From Salinilacustrithrix flava (GTDB taxonomy: Bacteria; Actinomycetota; Acidimicrobiia; Acidimicrobiales; Salinilacustritrichaceae), in the NCBI RefSeq assembly GCF_041228405.1, contig NZ_CP133888.1, forward strand, positions 806,001 to 870,000: a DNA stretch of 64,000 nucleotides, given 5' to 3'. The notes beneath the pieces are model-generated. The model ran no database searches, was not told the origin of the DNA, and worked only from the letters and a program-made list of their open reading frames with translations. Both the position numbers and the translations under genes were made by a program. Shown here piece by piece: positions 16,080 to 23,557 of the stretch (position 1 is the stretch's first letter; every line of letters starts with the position of its first letter).

Positions 16080-16745
16080 TCAGCCTCGGGACGGCTCCCA
16101 GCGCGGATCGCGGCCGTTCCAGGCGACGAGCCGGTCGATCGCCGCCGCATCGGCGCGGACGGGCACGGCCTCGGCGAAGGGGACGCCGACCTCGGGCAGA
16201 CCCATGTCGGCGGAGATCTGCTCGAACATGGCGAGGCGGTCCTCGGCCGGGAGGGCGGGCATCCGCTCGAGCGCGACGTCGACGACGTCGTCGTCCCACC
16301 GCGGGCGCTGGCCGGTGGCCATCGCCAGGTCCCACGTGTGGACGACGACCTCGTTGACGTAGCCGAGGAGGATGTCGGCCCCCGTGCCCTGCTGCCACGG
16401 CAGCGCCATGGGGCGGGCGAGCACGTCGTCACCGGTCCAGGCCGCCTGCACGCGGTGCGCGGCTGCCGTCCAGGCGCCAGGCCAGTCGTCGTGGTCGGCC
16501 GACTCGACGACGGCGAAGGGGTCCTCGCCCCGCCCGAGGGCCGCGACGCGGTCGAGGACGGAGACGAGGTGGCCGAGGAGGTGGCGCACGTCCATCTCCG
16601 AGCACGGGGTCGGACCGTCGAGCTGGTCGGGACGGACCGCGGCGACCGTCGCCGTGCCCACGGCGACGGCACGTCCGAAGACGTGGCGGGGATCGTCGAC
16701 GCCGAAGGGCGCCGGGGTGGTCGTGGTGGCAGTGGTGGGTTCCAT
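16080..16745 (-). CDS. mycothiol-dependent maleylpyruvate isomerase-like (TIGR03086-type) metal-binding protein
   Basis: The 221-residue protein has the DinB-like four-helix layout with metal-ligand His residues in MDVRHLLGHLVSVLD and VNEVVVHTWDLAMATG. DQLDGPTPCSEMDV at the start of the domain is typical of the TIGR03083/TIGR03086 groups, found in mycothiol-producing actinobacteria. The reaction is unknown; thiol-transferase or isomerase chemistry is a family-level inference. The start ATG 16745 gives MEPTT; GTG 16775 is an alternative. It is divergent from the WYL regulator with a 62-bp gap, so the latter may control it. Confidence 0.8.
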   Translation of the reverse strand: MEPTTATTTTPAPFGVDDPRHVFGRAVAVGTATVAAVRPDQLDGPTPCSEMDVRHLLGHLVSVLDRVAALGRGEDPFAVVESADHDDWPGAWTAAAHRVQAAWTGDDVLARPMALPWQQGTGADILLGYVNEVVVHTWDLAMATGQRPRWDDDVVDVALERMPALPAEDRLAMFEQISADMGLPEVGVPFAEAVPVRADAAAIDRLVAWNGRDPRWEPSRG

Positions 16746-16807
16746 GGGTGCAGCATCCGCGCCGAAACCGGTCACGTTGTGGCCAGTTTCTCTGCGAACA
16801 TCTCCGC

Positions 16808-17764
16808 ATGCGTGCCGACCGCCTCGTCGCCGTCCTCCTCCTGCTCCAGCAACGCGGTCGGGTCACGGCGCGCGAGGTGGCCGACGAGCTCGAGATCTCG
16901 GAGCGCACCGCCCGCCGGGACCTGGAGGCCCTGGGGCTGGCCGGCATCCCGGTGTACTCCCAGCCCGGGCGGGGCGGCGGCTGGCGGCTGGTCGGTGGCG
17001 CCCGCACCGACCTCAGCGGGCTCACCGCCGCCGAGGCCCGGGCGCTGTTCCTCGTCGCCGGACCGGCATCGGGCGGGGCCCCGGCCGTGCGGTCGGCGCT
17101 GCGCAAGCTGGTCGGCGCGCTGCCGGAGCCGTTCCGGGTCGAGGCCCAGTCGGCGGCCGCCTCGCTCCACGTCGACAACGTCGCGTGGGGCCGGGCGAGC
17201 GACGCGACCGTGCCCGCCTTCCTCGACCCCCTCCAGCAGGCGGTGATCGACGGCGTGCAGGTCCAGCTCGGCTACGTCGCCCGAGACGGACGCAGCTCGT
17301 CGCGGACGGTCCACCCGCTCGGCGTCGTCGCCAAGGGGCCGTCGTGGTACCTGGTCGCCGGCACCGACCGCGGCCAGCGCACCTTCCGGGTCGACCGGGT
17401 CACCGACGTCGTCCGCACGGACCTGCCGGCGGCGCGGCCGGACGGCTTCGACCTGGCCGAGGAGTGGCGGGCCATCGCCGAGTCCATCGACCGGGGAGGC
17501 ACGTCCATCGAGGTCCGGGCCGTCGCCGATCCGGAGCGCATCGAGATCCTGCGGTGGATCCTCGGATCCCGGCTCGACGTCGGCGGCCCGGGGCCCGGGG
17601 GCGTCGAGGTCGTCATCCGCGGCCACAGCAGCCGGTCCATCGCCGGCGAGCTGGCCGGCCTCGGCGGCTGGCTCCACGTCACCTCGCCCGAGGAGGTCCG
17701 GCACGAGCTCGCCGACGTCGGGCAGCAGCTGCACGACCTCTACGGCGCCGACCGCACCTCCTGA
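16808..17764 (+). CDS. HTH/WYL-domain transcriptional regulator
   Basis: The 318-residue protein begins with a DeoR-like winged helix (RLVAVLLLLQQRGRVTAREVADELEISERTARRDLEAL). A GGGWRL wing, a WYL domain (VQLGYVARDGRSSSRTVHPL, SWYLVAGTDRGQRTFRVDRV) and a WCX C-terminal extension follow. WYL domains sense ligands, often nucleic acids or small metabolites. ATG 16808 is preferred over an upstream frame extension because the HTH starts directly. The gene is divergently oriented to the mycothiol-type gene, the usual arrangement for a local regulator. Confidence 0.88.
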   Translation: MRADRLVAVLLLLQQRGRVTAREVADELEISERTARRDLEALGLAGIPVYSQPGRGGGWRLVGGARTDLSGLTAAEARALFLVAGPASGGAPAVRSALRKLVGALPEPFRVEAQSAAASLHVDNVAWGRASDATVPAFLDPLQQAVIDGVQVQLGYVARDGRSSSRTVHPLGVVAKGPSWYLVAGTDRGQRTFRVDRVTDVVRTDLPAARPDGFDLAEEWRAIAESIDRGGTSIEVRAVADPERIEILRWILGSRLDVGGPGPGGVEVVIRGHSSRSIAGELAGLGGWLHVTSPEEVRHELADVGQQLHDLYGADRTS

Positions 17765-17766
17765 CG

Positions 17767-17804
17767 TTCACACTGCCGAAACACCCGGGAAGCCACCGGG
17801 ACAC
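17767..17804 (+). promoter_or_regulatory. candidate GlnR-type operator upstream of the ammonium transporter
   Basis: Half-sites recur every 11 bp: TTCAC (17767-17771), n6, GAAAC (17778-17782), n6, GAAGC (17789-17793), n6, GACAC (17800-17804). The actinobacterial GlnR consensus is gTnAc-n6-GaAAc, repeated. The first pair fits well, the second pair weakly. The position, 71-108 bp before the amt start, suits nitrogen control. Confidence 0.35.
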
Positions 17805-17874
17805 ACCCTTTCGCCAACGTGACGCCGAACTGTGCGGCGGCTGTCGCTGCGCACCGAGCGAGGAGCGAGCGCAG

Positions 17875-19110
17875 ATGGATGGTGGCGACGCCTGGGTGCT
17901 GATGTCGACCGCGCTGGTGCTGTTCATGGTGCCGGGCCTGGCGCTGTTCTACGGCGGCATGGTGCGCTCGAAGAACGTGCTGAACATGCTGCTGATGAAC
18001 CTGTACTGCCTCGCCGTGATCCCGCTGCTGTGGGTCACCGTCGGCGCCTCGCTCAGCGGATCCGGGTCCAACGGACTCATCGGGGGCTTCGACAACATCG
18101 GGCTGAAGGGCCTCGACGGCGACGGCCTGCTCGCCACCGCGTTCCTCATGACCTTCGCCGCCATCACCCCGGCCCTGATCAGCGGCGCCGTCGCCGACCG
18201 CATGCGGTTCTCCGCCTGGGCCGTGTTCGTGCCGCTCTGGAGCCTGATCGTCTACGTCCCGGTCGTGTACTGGATCTACGGGCTCGACGCCGAGACCGGC
18301 GACCTCATCGGTTGGCTCGGCGCCCGCGGCTCGCTCGACTTCGCCGGGGGCACCGCCATCCACATCAACGCCGGCGCCGCGGCCCTGGCGATGGTGCTCG
18401 TGCTCGGCAAGCGGATCGGCTGGCCCGGCGAGGCCATGGTCCCCCACAACCTCCCGCTCGTCCTGCTCGGCACGGGCATCCTCTGGTTCGGCTGGTTCGG
18501 GTTCAACGCCGGCGGCACCGGACTCGGCGACGGCAACAGCGCCCTCGGGGCGACCGCGCTGATGAACACGTTCCTCGCCGCCTCCGCCGGCATGTTCGCC
18601 TGGCTCCTCGTCGAGCGGGTCAGGGACGGGCACTTCACGGTGCTCGGCGCCTGCTCGGGCGTGGTCGCCGGGTTGGTCGCGATCACGCCGGCCGCGGCCT
18701 ACGTCGGCGGCCTCGCCGGCATCGCGTTCGGCGCCGCGGCCGGCGTGTGCTGCTACGCCGCCATCCAGCTGAAGTACCGCCTCGGGTACGACGACAGCCT
18801 CGACGTGGTCGGGGTCCACATGGTCGGCGGCATCGTGGGCGGGGTGCTCATCGGCTTCTTCGCCGACGCCGGCATCATCGGGGGTGGACCCGAGCACGAG
18901 GGCCTGCTCTTCGGCGGCGGCGCCGAGCTGCTGGTCGAGCAGGTGATCTCCATCGTCGTGGTGCTGGTCTTCTCCTTCGTGGTCACGACGATCCTGGCCA
19001 AGGCGCTCGCCGCCACCATCGGACTGCGGGTCGACGAGACGGCGGAGACCACCGGCCTCGACCGCACCGAGCACGTCGAGAGCGCCTACGGCGACGTCCT
19101 CGCCACCTGA
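17875..19110 (+). CDS. amt: ammonium transporter (Amt/MEP/Rh family)
   Basis: The 411-residue protein has about 11 membrane segments with no cleavable signal. Landmarks are ALFYGGMVRSKNVLNMLLMN, the first pore His in GGTAIHINAGAAALA, LWFGWFGFNAGG and the second pore His in DVVGVHMVGGIVGG, giving the conserved twin-His pathway for NH3 conduction. ATG 17875 has AGGAG 9-10 nt upstream. No glnB/glnK gene follows; a hairpin at 19134-19162 ends the unit. Length is normal. Confidence 0.93.
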   Translation: MDGGDAWVLMSTALVLFMVPGLALFYGGMVRSKNVLNMLLMNLYCLAVIPLLWVTVGASLSGSGSNGLIGGFDNIGLKGLDGDGLLATAFLMTFAAITPALISGAVADRMRFSAWAVFVPLWSLIVYVPVVYWIYGLDAETGDLIGWLGARGSLDFAGGTAIHINAGAAALAMVLVLGKRIGWPGEAMVPHNLPLVLLGTGILWFGWFGFNAGGTGLGDGNSALGATALMNTFLAASAGMFAWLLVERVRDGHFTVLGACSGVVAGLVAITPAAAYVGGLAGIAFGAAAGVCCYAAIQLKYRLGYDDSLDVVGVHMVGGIVGGVLIGFFADAGIIGGGPEHEGLLFGGGAELLVEQVISIVVVLVFSFVVTTILAKALAATIGLRVDETAETTGLDRTEHVESAYGDVLAT

Positions 19111-19133
19111 TCGAACGGGCCCGGGGAACGCCC

Positions 19134-19162
19134 CGAGTCGTGAGGCGCAGCCGAGCGACTCG
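19134..19162 (+). terminator. hairpin after the ammonium transporter gene
   Basis: CGAGTCG (19134-19140) pairs with CGACTCG (19156-19162) across a 15-nt loop, 24 bp after the amt stop. There is no T-run. The following GGAGGCGAGGCCCC resembles words in the dispersed repeats. Confidence 0.45.
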
Positions 19163-19184
19163 AGGTCGCCGGAGGCGAGGCCCC

Positions 19185-19212
19185 TTGACCGGCTGGTCAG
19201 GTGACGTAGGGT
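19185..19212 (+). promoter_or_regulatory. sigma70-type promoter of the ferritin-like operon
   Basis: TTGACC (19185-19190) and TAGGGT (19207-19212) are separated by 16 bp. Transcription would start about 19219, inside the palindrome at 19215-19230 and about 40 nt before the TTG start codon. Confidence 0.55.
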
Positions 19213-19214
19213 GG

Positions 19215-19230
19215 GATAGCGATCGTTATC
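19215..19230. promoter_or_regulatory. 16-bp near-perfect palindrome, candidate repressor operator
   Basis: GATAGCGATCGTTATC differs from its own reverse complement at only one base pair of the dyad. It begins 2 bp after the -10 hexamer of the ferritin-like operon and covers the expected transcription start. The GATAAC half-site resembles Fur-family boxes, but the spacing is not that of classical Fur, so the regulator is unknown. Confidence 0.5.
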
Positions 19231-19259
19231 GCACAGGGGCCGAGTCACAGGGGGACCAG

Positions 19260-19931
19260 TTGGCCGATTCCAAGAAGCCGAGAGCACCGTTCGCACCGTG
19301 GGACCGCCGGGAGCTGCCCGGCGCGTTCAGCGTCGAGGAGACCGCGGCCCGCGTGGGCCAGTACAAGTGGATCGAGATGAAGCTGTTCGAGGCGCTCGGC
19401 GGCTGGGTCGCCACCGTGCCCGAGCTCGACATCAAGATGCGCCTCGGCACGCACTGCTACCACCACGCCTGGCACGCCGACCTGTGGCACAAGCGCCTGC
19501 CCGAGCTGCGCGAGATGAACCCCGAGCGGCTCACCGGCCCGGCGAGCCCCGAGGTCGAGGCCTTCATGGATGCCGTCGCCGAGCCGGGCGAGCACGACCA
19601 GACCATCGAGAAGCTGGTCGGCGTCTACCGGGTGCTCATCCCGCACAAGGTGGCGGCCTACACGTACCACCTGAACAACACCTCGACGATCACCGACGCG
19701 CCCACCATCCGCTCGCTGAAGTTCGCGCTCCAGGACGAGATGGAGGACTGGCGCGACGGCACGCTCATGCTGACCTCGCTGATCCAGAGCGACGAAGAGG
19801 TCCAGCGCGCCGCCGACCACCAGGCCAAGCTCGAGAAGCTGCTCGTCGCCGCCGGGGGCATCTGCGGCCCGGGCACCATCGGCGATGCCTACGACCTGTC
19901 CGGCGACCCCGCTCGCCTCACGGTCGCGTAG
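19260..19931 (+). CDS. ferritin-like domain protein, first gene of the operon
   Basis: The 223-residue protein appears to be a four-helix bundle. Candidate metal ligands are Glu in YKWIEMKLFEAL, His/Trp-rich THCYHHAWHADLWHKRL, LIPHKVAAYTYHLNN and Glu/Asp in LQDEMEDWRDG. The start is inferred as TTG 19260 (LADSKK) because GGGGGA lies 4 nt upstream and the only internal Met is inside the first helix. It is followed after 35 bp by a second ferritin-like gene, so the two probably act together on iron or an oxygen-linked substrate. The exact family is not recognised. Confidence 0.7.
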   Translation: MADSKKPRAPFAPWDRRELPGAFSVEETAARVGQYKWIEMKLFEALGGWVATVPELDIKMRLGTHCYHHAWHADLWHKRLPELREMNPERLTGPASPEVEAFMDAVAEPGEHDQTIEKLVGVYRVLIPHKVAAYTYHLNNTSTITDAPTIRSLKFALQDEMEDWRDGTLMLTSLIQSDEEVQRAADHQAKLEKLLVAAGGICGPGTIGDAYDLSGDPARLTVA

Positions 19932-19966
19932 ACGAACACCACTTCGAACCCAGGGGGACACACACC

Positions 19967-20821
19967 ATGAAGAAGCTGCTCACGCCCGAGGAGCTGGCCC
20001 GTGACGACCGCTTCGAGCGGGCCGACATGATGGACCGGATCCAGGACCCGCGGAACGGCAGCGAGGCCGCCAACCGTGGCAACGGCCGGCTCCGGCCCGA
20101 CCGTGCCGACGCGCCCGACGCCGCCCGCGCCCTGATGCACGGCATCTTCGTGGGCGAGATCCAGGCGCTCGAGGGTGCCGGTCGCACCTGCTACGACTTC
20201 GAGGTCGGCGCCACCGGGAAGCTCGACGACGAAGAGGTGCCCTTCGAGCTCAAGCTCGACATGGCCCGCCAGTGCTGGGACGAGGCCCGCCACTGCGAGA
20301 TCTCCGTGAAGCTCAGCGAGTGGATGGGCACCGAGATCGGCGAGTTCGGCGAGAACGCCTTCCTGTTCCAGGCCGCGTGCAACCCGGACCCCGTGCTGCG
20401 CCTCACCGGCGTGAACCGGGCCCTCGAGGGCCTGGCCATCGACGTCTTCAACACCATGAAGGAGTTCGGCGACCTGGCCGGGGACCCGGTGCTGGAGTTC
20501 TGCGAGGACTGGATGCTCGCCGACGAGGTCACCCACGTGAAGATGGGCTCGGACTGGCTCCGCAAGCTGACCGTCAACGACAAGGACCGCCAGAAGCGGG
20601 CGCTCGAGTTCCAGCGGGTCGTCGACAAGCTGTTCTCCTTCGGCGGCTTCCGTGGCGAGGACGAGGAGAGCCCGGTCCACCTGGCCCGCCGCTTCCGCGA
20701 GCTCGCCGGCTTCGACGACGCCGAGATGGAGGAGATCGCCGAGCTGTCCCGCGAGGCCAAGTCCGAGGTCGAGGAGCGGTCGCGCCTGGCTCGCGAGGCG
20801 AACGAGACGGCGAGCGCCTGA
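19967..20821 (+). CDS. ferritin-like protein resembling the DUF455/MiaE-like group
   Basis: The 284-residue protein has di-iron-type spacing: Glu in LMHGIFVGEIQALEGAG, then Glu and His in ARQCWDEARHCEI, Glu in RALEGLAIDVFNT, and Glu and His in MLADEVTHVKMGSDWL. This E / ExxH / E / ExxH order matches di-iron carboxylate proteins. A Lys/Glu-rich coiled tail of about 40 residues ends the chain. ATG 19967 has GGGGG about 8 nt upstream. The stop overlaps the next start as TGATG, so three genes form one unit. Confidence 0.78.
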   Translation: MKKLLTPEELARDDRFERADMMDRIQDPRNGSEAANRGNGRLRPDRADAPDAARALMHGIFVGEIQALEGAGRTCYDFEVGATGKLDDEEVPFELKLDMARQCWDEARHCEISVKLSEWMGTEIGEFGENAFLFQAACNPDPVLRLTGVNRALEGLAIDVFNTMKEFGDLAGDPVLEFCEDWMLADEVTHVKMGSDWLRKLTVNDKDRQKRALEFQRVVDKLFSFGGFRGEDEESPVHLARRFRELAGFDDAEMEEIAELSREAKSEVEERSRLAREANETASA

Positions 20822-21387
20822 TGCCCACGACGGTCGACCCGTCGACCTTCACCATGGTCGACTTCGACAGCGCGGAGATCGCCGCGCTCGCCGACGAGCT
20901 CGCCCGCAAGGTGGGCCTGGGCGACGACGTGCAGATCGTCATCGAGGTCGACGAGACGACCCCGCTCGGCCGCACCGAGCTGGTGTCCCTCGACCCGGTG
21001 CACATCCGCACGGAGTCGGGGGCGTTCGAGAACCCGAAGCGGATCCGCCAGTTCAGCGAGGACGCGGCCACCGACGTGCTCGGGCGCTACCTCCTGCGGG
21101 CCGCCGATCGCCGGCGCGACGGCTTCGGCGACGTGCCGCCCGACAGCGAGCTCACCGTGCCCCAGCGCACGGCGTGGGAGGTGTCCGCCGTCGGCCGCCT
21201 GGCCCGCCTCGGGTACCCGGTGCGCCGGCAGCGCTGGCTCTACGCGTTCCGCAACCGGTACGGCTTCACCGACACCGCCGACGACGCGTTCGAGCAGCTC
21301 TGGCACGGCGACGACCTCAGCTGGGCCGAGATCGACCGGCTCAGCGAGACCACCGCGGCCACCAACCCGGGCCCCCTGCAGCGCTGA
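20821..21387 (+). CDS. uncharacterised protein of the ferritin-like operon, 188 aa
   Basis: I do not recognise the family. The protein starts with a helix (AEIAALADELARKVGLGDD) and a beta hairpin (VQIVIEVDETTPLGRTELVSLD). An Arg-rich helical half follows (FSEDAATDVLGRYLLRAADRRRDGF, VGRLARLGYPVRRQRWLYAFRNRYGF) ending in a small acidic helix. There is no signal peptide or membrane segment. ATG 20821 shares its A with the previous TGA, implying coupled translation and a shared job with the two ferritin-like proteins, perhaps as a folding or delivery partner. Confidence 0.7.
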   Translation: MPTTVDPSTFTMVDFDSAEIAALADELARKVGLGDDVQIVIEVDETTPLGRTELVSLDPVHIRTESGAFENPKRIRQFSEDAATDVLGRYLLRAADRRRDGFGDVPPDSELTVPQRTAWEVSAVGRLARLGYPVRRQRWLYAFRNRYGFTDTADDAFEQLWHGDDLSWAEIDRLSETTAATNPGPLQR

Positions 21388-21411
21388 CGCACGTGCCGCC
21401 GGCGCGGCCGG

Positions 21412-21879
21412 TCAGGTGACGACCGGCTGGCCCTCCGCCACCCACGCCGTGATGCCGCCCCCGATGTCGGCGACGTCGGTGAACCCGAGGTCGGACATCA
21501 CCTGGCGGGCCGTGACCGAGCGGTTTCCCGATCGGCAGTAGAGGACGTAGGGCTGGTCCCGATCGAGCTCGGCGACCTGCGCTTCGAAGTCCGGGCTGGT
21601 GACGTCGATGAGCACGGCCCCCTCGAGGTGGCCCGCCTCGAACTCCTCGGGCGTGCGCACGTCGATGACGGCGGGCGCCGGATCGGCATCGAGCAGCGCG
21701 GCGGCCTCGGCCGGGGACACGACGCGCACGCCTGCCCCAGCATCGGCGGCCTCCGGGGCCGTGGTCGTGACCTCGGCTGCTGACGCCTCGTCGACTCCGT
21801 CATCACCGCAGGCCGCGGCGCCGAGCAGGAGGAGGGCAGCCGCAGCGGCGGCCAGGAGGGGGCGGGGGGTGCGAGGCAC
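21412..21879 (-). CDS. exported rhodanese-like lipoprotein
   Basis: The 155-residue protein has an N-terminal export signal (PRTPRPLLAAAAAALLLLGAAAC) with a plausible lipobox Cys, a Ser/Thr/Ala linker and one rhodanese domain. The domain contains VIDVRTPEEFEAGHLEGAV and the active-site loop YCRSGNRS, with Cys in the six-residue loop typical of sulfurtransferases. It would act outside the membrane in sulfane-sulfur transfer. GTG 21879 is chosen because the signal starts there. A perfect 22-bp palindrome lies 35 bp upstream. Confidence 0.82.
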   Translation of the reverse strand: MPRTPRPLLAAAAAALLLLGAAACGDDGVDEASAAEVTTTAPEAADAGAGVRVVSPAEAAALLDADPAPAVIDVRTPEEFEAGHLEGAVLIDVTSPDFEAQVAELDRDQPYVLYCRSGNRSVTARQVMSDLGFTDVADIGGGITAWVAEGQPVVT

Positions 21880-21913
21880 GATGGCTCCTTGTCCGGGGGT
21901 CCCCCGCAGGATA

Positions 21914-21935
21914 GCGAGTTGTCCGGACAACTCGC
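21914..21935. promoter_or_regulatory. perfect 22-bp palindrome between two co-oriented genes
   Basis: The left half is GCGAGTTGTCC, followed directly by its exact reverse complement with no spacer. It begins 3 bp after the monooxygenase stop on the minus strand and 35 bp before the rhodanese start. TATCCT follows on the minus strand and could be the -10 of the rhodanese gene. The lack of a loop favours a dimeric-repressor operator; a terminator role is the alternative. Confidence 0.5.
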
Positions 21936-21937
21936 GC

Positions 21938-22258
21938 TCAGGCCAGGTCGTGCGCGCTGATCCCCTCGAGCAGGTCGATGGCCGGGGGCGACGCCAGCAG
22001 GCCGGTGCAGGCCGCAGCCATCTCCACCATCTCCGGGGAGTCGAAGTGACGCTGCTGGTCCTCGGGGTGCTCCCACTTCTGCACGATCACGAAGCGGTCG
22101 GGCTTGGTGACCGACAGGCACAGGTCGACGTTGCGACAGCCGTCCTGGCCCCGGGTGAGGACCACGTACTTCGACAGCACACCGAGCAGGGCATCGGGGT
22201 CGGTGGCATCGAAGGTCATGGTCACGATGGCGGTCTCGACCTCGCGCTCGTCGCTCAC
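21938..22258 (-). CDS. antibiotic biosynthesis monooxygenase (ABM)-like protein, 106 aa
   Basis: This is a small ferredoxin-like alpha/beta barrel protein: ETAIVTMTFDATDPDALL, then GCRNVDLCLSVTKPDRFVIV, QKWEHPEDQQRHFDSPEM. The pattern 'GC....L....dp..f...E.W.....l..H..s' is typical of ABM/YgiN-type domains. These proteins oxidise quinones or phenols or serve as stress proteins. GTG 22258 (MSDEREVE) is the best start, next to the divergent sigma factor gene with an 82-bp gap. The palindrome at 21914-21935 follows its stop. Confidence 0.8.
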   Translation of the reverse strand: MSDEREVETAIVTMTFDATDPDALLGVLSKYVVLTRGQDGCRNVDLCLSVTKPDRFVIVQKWEHPEDQQRHFDSPEMVEMAAACTGLLASPPAIDLLEGISAHDLA

Positions 22259-22340
22259 TGCTGTGCTCCTCAACCCCTGGTCCGGATCCCGGGACAGTAG
22301 TACCGTTCCCTCACCGCAGCTCCGGGGGACAGGAGACGCC

Positions 22341-23270
22341 ATGGCGGACCGTGCAGGAGACGACGAGGACCTCGTCCGGCTCTACCTGCGCGACATCGGC
22401 CGCCACCCACTGCTCACCAAGGGCGACGAGGTCCACCTGGCCAAGCTCATCGAGGCGGGCGTCGAGGCCCGGGCGGCCCTCGAGTCGCCCGGCACGCTGC
22501 CACCGGCGACGCGAGCCGCGCTGCGACGCACGGCGAAGCGGGGCGCGACGGCCGAGCGGCGCTTCATCGAGTCCAACCTCCGCCTGGTCGTGTCCATCGC
22601 CAAGCGCTACCAGGCCTCCGGCCTGCCGCTGCTCGACCTGGTGCAGGAGGGGAACCTCGGCCTGATGCACGCGGTCGAGAAGTTCGACTGGCGCAAGGGC
22701 TTCAAGTTCTCCACCTACGCCACCTGGTGGATCCGCCAGGCCATCTCGCGCGGCATCGCGAACACGGGACGGACCATCCGGCTCCCGGTCCACGCCGGCG
22801 ACGTGCTCGTGCGGGTGCAGCGCGCCCGGGGCCGGCTGGAGACCGAGCTCGAACGAGCGCCCACCGAGGCCGAGGTCGCGGCCGAGACCGGCTTCGGCAT
22901 CGACAAGGTCCGCGAGGTGCTGCGGTTCGCGATCGAGCCCATCTCGCTGTCGGAGCCGCTGCGCGAGGACGGCGACGCCGAGCTCGGAGACCTCGTGGAG
23001 GACACCGCCTCCGCGTCCCCGTTCGAGCAGGCGGCGGCCGCCCTGCTGCCCGGTGCCGTCGCCCAGATGCTGGACGGGCTCGAGCCCCGGGAGCGCGACG
23101 TCCTGCGCCTGCGCTACGGCCTCGACCGGGGTGATCCCCGCACCCTCGAGGAGGTCGGCGACGCGTTCGGGCTCACCCGGGAGCGCATCCGCCAGATCGA
23201 GGCCCGGGCCCTGTCCAAGCTGCGCCACCCGAGCATCGAGGCCGGCGTGCGCGATCTGCTGGCCGGGTGA
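22341..23270 (+). CDS. primary-type RNA polymerase sigma factor (sigma70 group 1/2)
   Basis: The 309-residue protein has region 1.2 (DLVRLYLRDIGRHPLLTKGDE), region 2 (RRFIESNLRLVVSIAKRYQASG, LDLVQEGNLGLMHAVEKFDW, GFKFSTYATWWIRQAISRGIAN), region 3 (PTEAEVAAETGFGIDKVREVL) and region 4 (RERDVLRLRYGLDRGDPRTL, LTRERIRQIEARALSKLR). At 309 residues with no long region 1.1 it fits the group 2 (HrdA/SigB-like) class rather than the housekeeping factor. ATG 22341 has AGGAGA 5-7 nt upstream. The tRNA-Sec gene follows, convergently. Confidence 0.93.
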   Translation: MADRAGDDEDLVRLYLRDIGRHPLLTKGDEVHLAKLIEAGVEARAALESPGTLPPATRAALRRTAKRGATAERRFIESNLRLVVSIAKRYQASGLPLLDLVQEGNLGLMHAVEKFDWRKGFKFSTYATWWIRQAISRGIANTGRTIRLPVHAGDVLVRVQRARGRLETELERAPTEAEVAAETGFGIDKVREVLRFAIEPISLSEPLREDGDAELGDLVEDTASASPFEQAAAALLPGAVAQMLDGLEPRERDVLRLRYGLDRGDPRTLEEVGDAFGLTRERIRQIEARALSKLRHPSIEAGVRDLLAG

Positions 23271-23338
23271 GGGACCGGGTCGCGGCGCCGGACGGCCGAG
23301 CGCTGCGGCGGAGCCTCGTCGAGACCCCGCCGCTGCTC

Positions 23339-23434
23339 TGGCGGAGGTGGACGGGAATCGAACCCGCCGCACGGGGAACGCCCGTGCCAACCGCTTTGAA
23401 GGCGGCGGAGCCCACCAGGTGCTCGGACACCTCC
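23339..23434 (-). tRNA. selC: tRNA-Sec (anticodon TCA), selenocysteine tRNA
   Basis: The minus strand folds as a long tRNA of 96 nt including an encoded CCA. The acceptor GGAGGTG pairs with CACCTCC followed by G and CCA. The D arm GAGC...GCTC has a very short loop. The anticodon arm CCGC-CTTCAAA-GCGG gives anticodon TCA, reading UGA. The variable arm is GCACGGG-n5-CCCGTGC and the T arm has GGTTCGATTCC. Anticodon, short D loop and a 7-bp variable stem together point to tRNA-Sec rather than tRNA-Ser. TAGGTT at 23442-23447 is a fitting -10 box. No selA, selB or selD gene is in the window. Confidence 0.85.
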
Positions 23435-23482
23435 GCTCCGCAACCTAGTTCTGTCGCCCGTGGGGCCTAGTCTCGGCCGTCC

Positions 23483-23557
23483 ATGAAGAAGCTCCTGCTC
23501 ATCGCCGCACTCGTGTACCTGGCCAGGTTGGCCGCCAAGAAGGCCCAGCACGTGTAG
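23483..23557 (+). CDS. possible 24-residue membrane micropeptide
   Basis: ATG 23483 opens MKKLLLIAALVYLARLAAKK and ends at TAG 23557: two Lys, one hydrophobic helix and a basic tail. TAGTCT (23468-23473) lies 9 nt before the ATG, compatible with a leaderless transcript divergent from tRNA-Sec. It resembles very short actinobacterial peptides such as the DLW-39 type in layout only. It overlaps the 3' end of the HAD-IB gene on the other strand, which lowers confidence. Confidence 0.35.
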   Translation: MKKLLLIAALVYLARLAAKKAQHV

